In this document: in pieces, positions 1 through 6,504 of the stretch
Numbering within the stretch: the first letter of the stretch is position 1
Layout: every line of letters starts with the position of its first letter
NCBI RefSeq assembly: GCF_002286785.1
Contig: NZ_MUJY01000032.1
Location: 1 to 64,000 of the forward strand
DNA length: 64,000 nt
Reading direction: 5' to 3'
From: Pseudomonas sp. PIC25
GTDB lineage: Bacteria; Pseudomonadota; Gammaproteobacteria; Pseudomonadales; Pseudomonadaceae
Made by a program: the position numbers and the translations under genes
Notes under the pieces: generated by a model
Databases searched by the model: none
What the model saw: only the letters and a program-made list of their open reading frames with translations
Told to the model about the DNA's origin: nothing

Positions 1-2
1 GA

Positions 3-175
3 TTGGATATTGGTCAGTATCTTGGGCTTTCTCCAACGATCTCTTCGCTGCTCCGGCTCCTTCACCGTCGAGCACGCCACTTCTACAGCCCTTGGCCAAA
101 CGCTTTCAGGCCTCGTCCGAGTCCTTTGGAGCACCGATCAACCTATGGACGGCCTCTGATCTTGCTCGCCGTATA
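3..175 (+). pseudogene. Possible remnant of a Crp/Fnr-type regulator C-terminus (left-edge fragment)
   Basis: A frame open from the window edge begins LDIGQYLGLSP and continues ISSLLRLLHRR. This resembles the recognition helix of Crp/Fnr regulators (DIGxYLGLxxETVSRLL), apparently one residue short. After that the reading is unlike any domain I know and stops at 173-175. It lies outside the att repeat, so it is chromosomal flank. It could be a decayed regulator or a chance match; I see no start, no promoter and no neighbour. Confidence 0.22.
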
Positions 176-322
176 AAGCGGCCTGTTTCTTCGAGAGATG
201 TTGTTTCGCAGTCGGGCGATATGGCTAGCTATTCAACCGAGATAGCTTGCTCTGGCTGCCTGTGAATGATGGCCCCTGCACCCACATACGTATGATGACC
301 GGAAAGGCATGGCAGAAATGAG

Positions 323-346
323 AAAGCCCACCGCGTGGTGGGCTTT
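323..346 (-). terminator. Hairpin terminator originally downstream of the tRNA-Arg
   Basis: A perfect 10-bp stem (AAAGCCCACC / GGTGGGCTTT) with a 4-nt loop, ending in TTT on the minus strand. It lies 25 bp beyond the att repeat on the chromosomal side. I read it as the original terminator of the minus-strand tRNA gene, displaced about 8 kb from the tRNA by the integrated element. Confidence 0.6.
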
Positions 347-370
347 GCGTAGGGAGAGGCTCCCCTTAAA

Positions 371-400
371 AGATGGCGCATCCGGCGGGATTCGAACCCA
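371..400 (-). repeat. attL: displaced 3' end of tRNA-Arg
   Basis: Thirty bases that match 8439-8468 with a single C/T difference at 381. They contain the T-arm and acceptor-end sequence of the tRNA but none of the rest of it. This marks the left end of the integrated element and a junction produced by site-specific recombination. Confidence 0.85.
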
Positions 401-538
401 GGACTGGCTGACGCCTCATTTGCTGGCCCGCCGGCTATACGCCGGCATGAGTGGATCACGTGCATGGGGACAGTTGATGGCTCACCGAATCTACGTTGCT
501 GAAAGGAGGACGGCAATAGGAAGGAATTTTTGCTTGAC

Positions 539-564
539 CAATACTGTATGTGCGTACAGTATTG
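539..564 (+). promoter_or_regulatory. LexA-like SOS operator over a sigma-70-type promoter
   Basis: A perfect 10-bp inverted repeat, CAATACTGTA and TACAGTATTG, separated by six bases. The core at 544-559 is CTGT-N8-ACAG, the classical LexA box pattern. A TTGACC -35 element at 534-539 abuts it, and a CAGTAT -10 candidate at 557-562 lies 17 nt further on, so a bound repressor would block the promoter. The first plus-strand gene starts 108 bp downstream, at 672. LexA binding is inferred; another dyad-binding repressor remains possible. Confidence 0.65.
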
Positions 565-671
565 CTGTGTCTGCATCTCGTTTACTGCATGCTCTTGATG
601 ATGGCACAATGCTAGCCCCTATTTAGTCAAGCATTTGCTTTAATTTCCAAGGGTATTAGGAGTAAACAATC

Positions 672-1172
672 GTGCAGGGTGGCATTCTTCATCGCATCGC
701 AAAAATTTCAGCGTTCGTGTTCAGTGGTTTTGCTGGCGGTGCGCTTACCCCTTGGATTCTCGGGTGGATTCGTAGCGTAAGCGTTGCAACACCCTCCGAT
801 GCTTATGCGATTGCGAATACTTATATAGTTTTTACAACTATCATTTTTGTAGGGATTACCGTTCTCTTGGCTATAGCTGGCTATGTGATTACCCAGCATT
901 TTTCCACGGCCAAGGCTACTCAAGAGCATCAAATTATTGATGAACTTAAGGAGCGTGTGAAGGTCGATGAAGGACTGGGAATTAAGCTGGCAAACGCCAT
1001 GCTTGAGAATCCCGATGTAACTGAACATCTGAAGTCTGTGCTTAATGAAAAGGTGAAACAGCTTATTAACGATCGCCTTGCTGATAGCCAAGGAGCACTA
1101 GCTCAGGCCCAAGCACAAGAGCGTGCACTAAATGGATTAGCCGCACAGCTTAATGGTGGAGGTGGAGAGTGA
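672..1172 (+). CDS. Two-TM membrane protein coupled to an ImmA/IrrE peptidase
   Basis: A 166-residue protein that I do not recognise by family. It has two hydrophobic segments (about residues 10-32 and 48-72). A charged helical tail follows (about 80-160) with several KERVK/EKVKQL-like stretches and an Ala/Gln-rich end, suggesting a cytoplasmic coiled coil. It starts at GTG with an AGGAGT ribosome site at 659-664. Its stop overlaps the GTG of the peptidase gene (GTGA), so the two are translationally coupled and probably act together. A LexA-like operator lies upstream. The region is visibly AT-richer than the chromosome, consistent with cargo. A damage-induced membrane effector or a sensor partner are both possible; the function is unknown. 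Confidence 0.75.
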   Translation: MQGGILHRIAKISAFVFSGFAGGALTPWILGWIRSVSVATPSDAYAIANTYIVFTTIIFVGITVLLAIAGYVITQHFSTAKATQEHQIIDELKERVKVDEGLGIKLANAMLENPDVTEHLKSVLNEKVKQLINDRLADSQGALAQAQAQERALNGLAAQLNGGGGE

Positions 1173-1732
1173 CAGCGCAAAATTTCAAGTCAGCTGCTGA
1201 GCTCCTCGCTAAGTATGAGGAGGAAGCAGGCATCAAGTTAAAGGCGCCGATCAATGTTGATGATTTGGCGAAGTTCTTGAATGTTCGAGTTGAAGAGGAC
1301 ATCTCTCTAGAGCTTGAGGATGCCATTGGGCAAATTTGCTTTCACGATGGCGACGAAGCTGTGGTATCTATTAATCCAATACAGAATTCCTATGAGCCTA
1401 GAAGGCGCTTTACTCTTGCTCATGAGTTGGGGCATTTTTGCCTTCACACTGACAAGGTAAAGAGTGGATTTAAAGATAATCGAAAAACCATGAGCAGGAG
1501 CCTCTCCTACTGGGATTCTAAAGAGTCTGAGGCCAATAGTTTTGCCGCTCAATTGTTGATGCCTAGAAACTTGATACTGGAGCATGGTCAAGAAGTTATT
1601 GACGAATATAAGGCCCGTCATGGAGTTTCCGCCATGCCTGCCGCTATATTCACCGCACGCCTAGCCTCCTTGTTTAAGGTGTCAAATAAGGCTATGGAGT
1701 ATAGATTAAAGAATCTAGATATAATCAAATAA
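1169..1732 (+). CDS. ImmA/IrrE-family zinc metallo-endopeptidase (DUF955)
   Basis: A 187-residue protein with the zincin motif HELGH at about residue 87, in the context FTLAHELGHFCLH. A downstream ESEANSFAAQLLMP segment carries the third metal-binding Glu typical of ImmA/IrrE (DUF955). Family members cleave repressors such as ImmR or DdrO in response to DNA damage, or act as toxin-like partners of XRE antitoxins. Its gene overlaps the membrane gene by 4 bp. A XRE regulator is encoded convergently just beyond its terminator and could be a substrate, though this is inference. The GTG start is forced by the overlap. Confidence 0.88.
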   Translation: MTAQNFKSAAELLAKYEEEAGIKLKAPINVDDLAKFLNVRVEEDISLELEDAIGQICFHDGDEAVVSINPIQNSYEPRRRFTLAHELGHFCLHTDKVKSGFKDNRKTMSRSLSYWDSKESEANSFAAQLLMPRNLILEHGQEVIDEYKARHGVSAMPAAIFTARLASLFKVSNKAMEYRLKNLDIIK

Positions 1733-1756
1733 GGCCCGAGAGGGCCTTATTTTTTT
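1727..1756 (+). terminator. Rho-independent terminator after the ImmA/IrrE gene
   Basis: A perfect 11-bp stem (AAATAAGGCCC / GGGCCTTATTT) with a GAGA loop, running into a T tract. It overlaps the last codons of the peptidase gene and lies between it and the convergent XRE gene, so it may work in both directions. Confidence 0.9.
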
Positions 1757-1798
1757 CCGCCTTTTGTCTTGGTTAAGGTCCAGTGGCTATTTGGGCCG

Positions 1799-2041
1799 TT
1801 ACTGATCGGTGCTAAGCCGAACTAGTAGCAGGGCTGGCTCAACATCCAGAGCCATTGCGATCCGCTCGATATTGTAAATCGTCACGTTCTTCTCCCCCCG
1901 TTCCAGCATCCCCACATAGGTACGATGCACACCGGCTGCCTCAGCCAGCTCTTCTTGAGAGAGACCAAGCTCAAGGCGTCTACGCCGCACATTGGCGGCG
2001 TAGACGGTGACAAGGGCGCATTGCTGAGGTTTGACGGGCAT
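1799..2041 (-). CDS. XRE-family transcriptional regulator (C-protein/Cro-like size)
   Basis: An 80-residue protein that is almost entirely one HTH_3 domain (about residues 12-72). It contains LGLSQEELAEAAGVHRTYV and GMLERGEKNV, typical of controller-type XRE proteins. It is probably a dimeric repressor of its own promoter and of the divergent secreted-protein gene. Two 11-bp direct repeats in the intergenic region are the likely operator. It is convergent with the ImmA/IrrE gene, and ImmA-type peptidases often act on XRE repressors. No restriction-modification genes are nearby, which argues against a true R-M controller. Confidence 0.88.
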   Translation of the reverse strand: MPVKPQQCALVTVYAANVRRRRLELGLSQEELAEAAGVHRTYVGMLERGEKNVTIYNIERIAMALDVEPALLLVRLSTDQ

Positions 2042-2061
2042 CCGCCCAATGTCAGCGTATG

Positions 2062-2087
2062 CATACCATGATTCTACATACTATGAT
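2062..2087. promoter_or_regulatory. Direct-repeat operator between the XRE gene and the divergent gene
   Basis: Two 11-bp repeats, CATACCATGAT and CATACTATGAT (10/11 identical), are spaced 15 bp start to start. Each is built around a CATA-n-(T/C)ATG near-palindrome. They lie 21 bp before the XRE start codon and upstream of the divergent secreted-protein gene, the expected place for autoregulatory sites. Confidence 0.45.
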
Positions 2088-2191
2088 TAGCAGGCGGGAC
2101 TTCTTCCTCATCTTTCGGCTATGCCAGTCGGCTGCCAGTTTCGAGGATGCCCTGCTGTAACCCTCCCGCTCAACACCCAAGGAGTTTGGTT

Positions 2192-2611
2192 GTGCGTAAA
2201 TCGGTGTCTCTGCTGTCCATCCTTGCTTTCTCGTCACTAAGCCTATCGGGTGCTGGTTATGCCCAAGATGACCACAACGCTCGCCTTACAACGATATATA
2301 AGTACTTTGCCCCAATAGATATTGCCCATATCACGGGCTGCAAACGGCATGACATCTTGGGTGACTACCTGAATGCGCTGACTGACTCCATGGCGGCCAA
2401 TCCAAACTTTCGAAAAGAGGCAGGCGGAGAGGTCATGGACTACATAATCTCTCAGTCTGAGCGAGAAAAATTTATAGCTGGATACGATCGAGCCACCCCA
2501 GGCGACTATATTTTCTCTATGTGTGACAAAAATATTGCTACCGCGCTTGAGGACTTGGCCGATCTAAAAAGGATAATCGCTAGCTTCAAAGCTCATGCTG
2601 CTTCGCGTTAG
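2192..2611 (+). CDS. Small secreted (periplasmic) protein of unknown function
   Basis: I chose the GTG at 2192 because AAGGAG lies at 2179-2184 and because it places a typical signal peptide at the N-terminus: VRKSVSLLSILAFSS, then a cleavage site near GAGYA-QDD. An upstream ATG at 2147 would bury the signal. The mature protein is about 115 residues, with two Cys that could form a disulfide. I recognise no domain. The gene is divergent from the XRE repressor and overlaps tail-to-tail by 26 bp with the next minus-strand gene. It is probably regulated cargo of the element. Confidence 0.7.
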   Translation: MRKSVSLLSILAFSSLSLSGAGYAQDDHNARLTTIYKYFAPIDIAHITGCKRHDILGDYLNALTDSMAANPNFRKEAGGEVMDYIISQSEREKFIAGYDRATPGDYIFSMCDKNIATALEDLADLKRIIASFKAHAASR

Positions 2612-2816
2612 TTTGGCCGCTGCCACTAACTAGCCTTAGTTTCAGCGGATTTTCAATAACGAGGCATTCAGAGGTGCCTGTTAACAAGATGAATTTCTGC
2701 TGAGCACCCTTGGAGCTAGTGAAGGCTTGAAAGCTGCCGGCGCTAAGTATCTCAACTGCGTCGAGGTGGTCAATTAGTTCGCAAGCACTCTCATAGCTAA
2801 TTAAGCGATGTTGCAT
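2586..2816 (-). CDS. Small hypothetical protein (76 aa)
   Basis: A 76-residue soluble protein of unknown function, beginning MQHRLISYESACELI. A good ribosome site, GGGGAG, lies 6 nt before the ATG (2823-2828), which supports it as real. No TM segment, signal peptide or known motif is visible. Its 3' end overlaps the end of the convergent secreted-protein gene by 26 bp. AT-rich codon use matches the other cargo genes. Confidence 0.55.
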   Translation of the reverse strand: MQHRLISYESACELIDHLDAVEILSAGSFQAFTSSKGAQQKFILLTGTSECLVIENPLKLRLVSGSGQTNAKQHEL

Positions 2817-2903
2817 GATGTACTCCCCGTGGGTTGTTGTGTCCGATCACATTACCAGGGCTATGGGAGGGGTGTAAGACTGCCGAAATTTGTTCCGGCT
2901 ATG

Positions 2904-2972
2904 TATAATGCGTAACGTCCAAGCTCGTAATTAAGTCAGCGGTTAGTTACTTCGACTAACCGCTGACTCTTT
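2904..2972 (+). ncRNA. Candidate small RNA: promoter -10 plus strong terminator hairpin
   Basis: A perfect TATAAT (2904-2909) is followed within 60 bases by a perfect 14-bp stem (2934-2947 with 2955-2968, loop TACTTCG) and CTTTTC. No ORF lies between, so a transcript from about 2916 would be near 57 nt. It points away from the cargo toward the rep operon end. The hairpin could instead terminate the minus-strand operon ending at 2983, or be part of a rolling-circle origin. No convincing -35 is seen. Confidence 0.35.
2934..2968. repeat. 14-bp perfect inverted repeat (terminator or replication-origin hairpin)
   Basis: AGTCAGCGGTTAGT and its complement flank a 7-nt loop. It lies 15 bp downstream of the minus-strand operon that encodes the HUH initiator. 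On the plus strand it is followed by CTTTTC; on the minus strand there is no T tract. Long perfect hairpins near HUH rep genes can be nick-site hairpins, so both readings stand. Confidence 0.6.
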
Positions 2973-2982
2973 TCATTCCGCC

Positions 2983-3183
2983 TCACTCCTCTTGTTGTTC
3001 GTAGTCGTCCGCTTCGTCATAAGTCGGGTCGCCCTCGTCGTACACCGGGTCTTGATCCGGACCGTCTTTGTCAATCTGCGATTCTTCGTAGTCCTGATCG
3101 ATGCTGTCAGTGCGCGGAGCGGGCTCTGCGGTCGCGCTGAGCGCGAAAAGGGCCAGCGCTGCCACCCATCTAGCCGTAATCAC
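2983..3183 (-). CDS. Very acidic small secreted protein downstream of rep
   Basis: A 66-residue product. It has a short signal peptide (MITARWVAALALFALSATA, cleavage near residue 19-20). The mature part of about 45 residues consists largely of Asp, Glu, Tyr, Gln and Pro, with DEGDPTYDE and DEADDYEQQEE-type runs. The GTG start at 3183 has GGAGAG in front, inside the end of the rep gene, which it overlaps by 14 bp, so the two are co-translated. It lacks the second TM segment of a filamentous-phage coat protein. Function unknown; it could be a secreted or periplasmic acidic peptide. Confidence 0.55.
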   Translation of the reverse strand: MITARWVAALALFALSATAEPAPRTDSIDQDYEESQIDKDGPDQDPVYDEGDPTYDEADDYEQQEE

Positions 3184-4489
3184 TGAAAAGCTCTCCTACG
3201 CTCTCGTAGAGCGTTTTACCGCCGTCTCTCGCCGATTCGCTGGCGTAGTCCGGAACAGTCTGTTTTCCCCGGGCCTTCTTGAGGATGTCGGCGGATATTC
3301 CGTGCTCCTTGGTGCAGTACCCAGCCCACCACCGTGGGTTGCTGATTGCCTCGATGTGGACGGTAAGATTGCCGAAGCGCTGCCGGTATCCCTCGGCAAG
3401 TGCCGACCTGAGCGCCAGCCTAACCTCTTCGATGCGGTCAGCCGGGATGCGCACAATCCCGTGTAAGTGAAGCGGGTGGTTCTCGGTGCTGGCGCCGTGG
3501 GTGTACTCCAGATTGAAGGCAAGGTCAGTGCTGATCCCCAGTTTTGCTAGCGTTCGTTGGATGATCTCCGCAAGGTGGTTAGCCGGGCCTCGCTTCGCAG
3601 CGAGCGCCTTTGTCGCTGTGCGGTGATCCAGGCGAATGGTCACGGCAACTGCGTCAGGTTGACGGGCCAGCCAGAGCAACCGGAAGAACTGTTTGATTTC
3701 TGCCGGCACATGCTTCGACCAGTCAGCCAGCTTGCCGGAGCCTTTCCCTGCGTATGACTGTGCCACTTGGTCGATGAAACTGATCTTGGCTTCAATCTGA
3801 GCTATCTGCTCATGGTCAAGGTCTGGGTCTAGTTCGCTAATAGCTGCTACACCCTGCTCGCGCATGCCTTGGAAATTCGCTAGAAGCCCCGCTTTATGGG
3901 CGTTTGGGAGCCGTATGGATGCGGTGCGTCGCTTGCCGTTTTTTGCATCTACTCCCGATGGGGCAGCCGCTGATCCAGAAGATTTTTTTGCAAGAGAGCG
4001 CTTTCTGGTGCCTGAAGCGGGGGAGGAAAAGGCTGCCCAATCTTTGGGCTTGGAAGCGTTCACTGGCAAAAAGCTTGGTTCGTACTCTTCATTCGCAGAG
4101 GGATCGGCGGTCGAGAAGGCCGCCCACCCCTCGGGCTCAGGAGTGTTCACTGGCAAAGAAGCTGGTTCATTCTCTTCTTTCTCGGCTGGCTCGGGGAGTG
4201 AGGGTGCTGACGGCCGACGATACTTGGCCAGAAGTTCATCACACATCTCGTCTAGCTCACGATCCAGCTCCTCGGGGGTCTTATGGAGCCGCTCGCTCTC
4301 GACTTGGAGCGGGATGTCTATCTCGCCCGCGTGCTCTTTGATGAGCAGCGAATGGCCGGTGTCGGGGTATAGCGTTGCTTCGAGTTCATCAAAAAGCGCT
4401 TCGCGCTCTTCCTCGCTCAGTGTATGTCCTGTCTTCTGTTGCATTGCCCGTGCTCGTTGTGGTCGCTCGTCCCTCTGCCCGATTTTCAA
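3170..4489 (-). CDS. HUH-type replication initiator/relaxase-like protein
   Basis: A 439-residue protein. The C-terminal 160 residues look like a rolling-circle Rep: motif 1-like VAVTIRLDH (about 281-289), the HUH motif HLH at 341-343 in HPLHLHGIV, and a catalytic Tyr/Lys motif GYCTKE with Tyr at 391. Such enzymes nick one strand at an origin and form a 5'-phosphotyrosine. The N-terminal half is charged and low-complexity, with a 20-residue peptide repeated at 107-126 and 136-155. The start is uncertain: TTG at 4489 or ATG at 4444, neither with a strong ribosome site. It probably drives replication or transfer of the excised element. I infer the family from motifs only. Confidence 0.7.
   Translation of the reverse strand: MKIGQRDERPQRARAMQQKTGHTLSEEEREALFDELEATLYPDTGHSLLIKEHAGEIDIPLQVESERLHKTPEELDRELDEMCDELLAKYRRPSAPSLPEPAEKEENEPASLPVNTPEPEGWAAFSTADPSANEEYEPSFLPVNASKPKDWAAFSSPASGTRKRSLAKKSSGSAAAPSGVDAKNGKRRTASIRLPNAHKAGLLANFQGMREQGVAAISELDPDLDHEQIAQIEAKISFIDQVAQSYAGKGSGKLADWSKHVPAEIKQFFRLLWLARQPDAVAVTIRLDHRTATKALAAKRGPANHLAEIIQRTLAKLGISTDLAFNLEYTHGASTENHPLHLHGIVRIPADRIEEVRLALRSALAEGYRQRFGNLTVHIEAISNPRWWAGYCTKEHGISADILKKARGKQTVPDYASESARDGGKTLYESVGELFSDYG
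4028..4185 (-). repeat. Intragenic tandem repeat in rep (two 20-residue peptides)
   Basis: Two DNA copies about 87 bp apart encode peptides sharing EPxxLPVNxxxPxxWAAFS (12 of 20 residues identical). Both lie in the disordered-looking linker of the replication protein. A duplicated linear motif suggests a docking site for a partner such as host helicase, or a recent duplication. Confidence 0.6.
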
Positions 4490-4601
4490 TTTCTGGTCGT
4501 CCGCAGAAAGCGCTATGGGGTCGAGTCATCTTCGTTCTTCTAGGGTTTTGACAACCGGGCCTGTGGTGTCAGGTTCGGCCCGGTGTCGGCTCGGTGTCTC
4601 G

Positions 4602-5198
4602 CTACTCGTGCACCAGCTCCACTACCTCATCGTCCTCGGGGCTTCGCTCATTCAGTAGGGGATTGCCGGTGATACGTTCTGCTGACTCCCTGCGTTGCTG
4701 CTCTCGCATTACCCGAACGTCCTCGTCGGTCATGATCCGAATACGTAGCTCGGAAAGCTGCTCAACGTGGGTAGCCTCTGCCAGCCTTTCAAGGGGAAGG
4801 GCGCGACGGCTGACCTTCTGCGTAAGGTCGAGGGCCGTTGCCGCTGCTACGGTCGTGCGCATCATCTGATAGGGCGTGCTGGTGCTGGGGTCGAGCGCTT
4901 CGAGCGTTTCCACCGTTTTTTCCCTGATCAGTCGGGCAAGGGCGATGTCCTCCAGGGCGAGCGCTGCGGCTTGCCCTTGCACCGTTTCCAAATCAAAGGC
5001 GGCATTGAGCATGTTCTGCCGGGCTTGCTCAATGAGGGCTTCGGTTGCAGCGCCAGCAACAGCGCCCCGTCGCTTGAGTATCCGCTTGGTGGTCGAGAGG
5101 GATAGGTCGAGCTGGGCTGCTATTGCCGGGCACGAGTAACCAGCCTCGCGCAGTATCACGGCCTGAGCCTCAATGTCTGGCTTGGTCTTGCGGCTCAT
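4602..5198 (-). CDS. HTH protein of unknown function, phage small-terminase-like N-terminus
   Basis: A 198-residue protein. The N-terminus (residues 1-45) is a helix-turn-helix: AVILREAGYSCPAIAAQL then DLSLSTTKRILKRRG, like Hin/terminase-small-subunit HTHs. The rest is helical, with RIRIMTDEDVRVMREQQRRE near the end. It starts 6 bp after the stop of the upstream gene, with GAGG in that stop region, so it is in one operon with the 139-residue protein, and rep follows after 112 bp. It may bind DNA to regulate or prime replication. No terminase large subunit is present. Confidence 0.6.
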   Translation of the reverse strand: MSRKTKPDIEAQAVILREAGYSCPAIAAQLDLSLSTTKRILKRRGAVAGAATEALIEQARQNMLNAAFDLETVQGQAAALALEDIALARLIREKTVETLEALDPSTSTPYQMMRTTVAAATALDLTQKVSRRALPLERLAEATHVEQLSELRIRIMTDEDVRVMREQQRRESAERITGNPLLNERSPEDDEVVELVHE

Positions 5199-5204
5199 GG
5201 CTGG

Positions 5205-5624
5205 TCAGTCCTCGATGATGCGGAGCGCTTTCGGGAGGCCGGCCAGGGCGTTTAGCTCGTTCGAGAGTTCGTGCCAGTTGTTGCGCACGTTGTAGAGCGG
5301 GGCGCGGGACAGCATCGCGATGTTCTTGAGCTGTACCGGGGCGATGTCATGAATGGTTTGGCCCTGTCTGGACAAGGCTTCAAGCGTGGCGTTGATGATG
5401 TTATGCCGAGTTCTGGCGCGTTGGGCGCATCCGGCAGCAGGCTGATTCTTACAGGGGCGATTGGATTTGATGCCGTGAGTTCGGCAGAAGTGGTAAGCGG
5501 CGTCTTTTGTCCAACGTGAACCGTCGGAGCGAGGGGCGAAGTTATTGAGGTGGTCAGCTAGGCGGGAATAACTGCCGTTGTCGGATTGCATGAACTTGCG
5601 GGCAGCTTCTACTAGGTTGTGCAT
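5205..5624 (-). CDS. Hypothetical protein with recombinase-like segment (139 aa)
   Basis: A 139-residue basic protein with no firm family. A segment GSRWTKDAAYHFCRTHGIKS resembles the HTH-type motif seen at the ends of some recombinases, and Cys appear in PCKNQPAAGC. A strong TTAGGAGT ribosome site precedes the ATG. It is the first gene of the operon leading through the 198-residue protein to rep. It is likely a DNA-binding accessory protein of the element, which is inference. Confidence 0.55.
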   Translation of the reverse strand: MHNLVEAARKFMQSDNGSYSRLADHLNNFAPRSDGSRWTKDAAYHFCRTHGIKSNRPCKNQPAAGCAQRARTRHNIINATLEALSRQGQTIHDIAPVQLKNIAMLSRAPLYNVRNNWHELSNELNALAGLPKALRIIED

Positions 5625-5694
5625 TTGTTACTCCTAAGTAACGGTGTATGAATTCGGCTCTTCGATAGGTTTACCTCGCATGTTTTTGGTTGAT

Positions 5695-5719
5695 GGCGCT
5701 GATCAAAAATTTCAGCGCC
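5695..5719. terminator. Hairpin between the recombinase gene and the 139-aa gene
   Basis: An 8-bp stem, GGCGCTGA / TCAGCGCC, with a 9-nt A/T-rich loop and A/T tracts on both sides. It is 30 bp beyond the end of the serine recombinase gene (minus strand) and may terminate it. The flanking AAAATTTT makes it weakly bidirectional. Confidence 0.45.
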
Positions 5720-5748
5720 AAAATTTTATCGTGTGTTGTGTTTCGCGT

Positions 5749-6345
5749 CTAGCTTGCTGGCTGGAGTTGCTGGTCGTCCATATGCTGGAACTTCTGGCAG
5801 GCGCGCTTGACTGCAGCAGTTGAGATTGAAAACTCTGCTGCTGTTGCGCTGATAGTGGCTGCGTTGTTTCTTCTCCAGGCGGCTACTTCTGCATCATTGA
5901 TTCTTTTAGGCGCCCCCAGCTTGCGCCCTTCATCCTTTGCCCGGTTTATTCCTGCCATCTGACGAGCCTTGATGTTGGCCCGTTCCAGCTCTGCAACGGC
6001 AGCCAACATAGTCAGCATCATCTTTCCAACATCGCTGGAAAGGTCAAAGCCTTCTCGCAAAGAAACAACTGATACTCCCTTGGCTTTCAGGGCTTCAACG
6101 GTTTCAAGCACGTCAATGGTATTGCGTCCGAGCCGGTCAACGGCAGCAACTACAACGGTGTCACCTTCCCGGGCGTATTTGTGCAGCTCTTTGAAGCCGT
6201 TTCGGTCAAGCGCTTTGGTCGCTCCGCTAGTGGCTTCATCGCTAAACCACTTGGCCACGTTGTAGCGTTGGCTGATAGCGTGCCGCTGGGCTTCGATTGA
6301 TTGACCATCGGTACTTACACGGGAGTAGGCGAGGATTGCTGACAT
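5749..6345 (-). CDS. Small serine recombinase (resolvase/invertase family)
   Basis: A 198-residue enzyme of the resolvase/invertase type. Catalytic Ser lies in AYSRVST (about residue 10). The VDRLGRN motif with its active-site Arg is at about 66-72, a long helix EL(E)RANIKARQMAG follows, and a C-terminal HTH (AATISATAAEFSISTAAVKR) binds the recombination site. I chose ATG 6345 over the ATG at 6366 because GGTGGA lies 5 nt upstream of it. Such enzymes resolve multimers of circular replicons or invert DNA, so a resolvase fits an element that also has an HUH initiator. Candidate binding repeats lie just upstream. Confidence 0.88.
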   Translation of the reverse strand: MSAILAYSRVSTDGQSIEAQRHAISQRYNVAKWFSDEATSGATKALDRNGFKELHKYAREGDTVVVAAVDRLGRNTIDVLETVEALKAKGVSVVSLREGFDLSSDVGKMMLTMLAAVAELERANIKARQMAGINRAKDEGRKLGAPKRINDAEVAAWRRNNAATISATAAEFSISTAAVKRACQKFQHMDDQQLQPAS

Positions 6346-6359
6346 TGTTCCACCTGATT

Positions 6360-6495
6360 GGCTCATAAAGCTGGATCAGATTATGAGATGTGGCTCAATG
6401 AAAATCAACACTTCTGATCTATCGTGAGAGCCCCATTCTTTGGCCGATGTTCGCCCCAATCAGAAGGGCTCAGAAGGTGTACCTTTTGAGCCACA
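6360..6495. promoter_or_regulatory. Cluster of GGCTCA repeats between the recombinase and integrase genes
   Basis: The short intergenic region and recombinase 5' end carry four GGCTCA words: plus strand at 6360, 6393 and 6467, and inverted at 6487-6492. TGTGGCTCAA at 6389-6398 has a perfect inverted copy at 6486-6495. GGCTCAGAAGGT at 6467-6478 forms a near-perfect hairpin with 6481-6492. Such arrays fit a resolvase res site or integrase arm sites; assignment is inference. Confidence 0.45.
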
Positions 6496-6504
6496 CAGCC
6501 AAAC

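Noticed and set aside
432-448. GCCGGC-TATAC-GCCGGC hairpin inside the left end
   Set aside because: Only six base pairs of self-complementary GC; common by chance in this genome.
602-616. Sigma-54-like TGGCAC-N8-GC before the membrane protein gene
   Set aside because: Only the GG/GC spacing fits; the -12 half is poor and a sigma-70 promoter with operator lies just upstream.
229-626. Overlapping open frames on both strands around the left att repeat
   Set aside because: They run through the tRNA fragment, the terminator and the LexA-like dyad, lack ribosome sites and show no protein-like composition.
1799-2041. Restriction-modification controller
   Set aside because: C-protein-like size and HTH, but no methylase or nuclease gene nearby.
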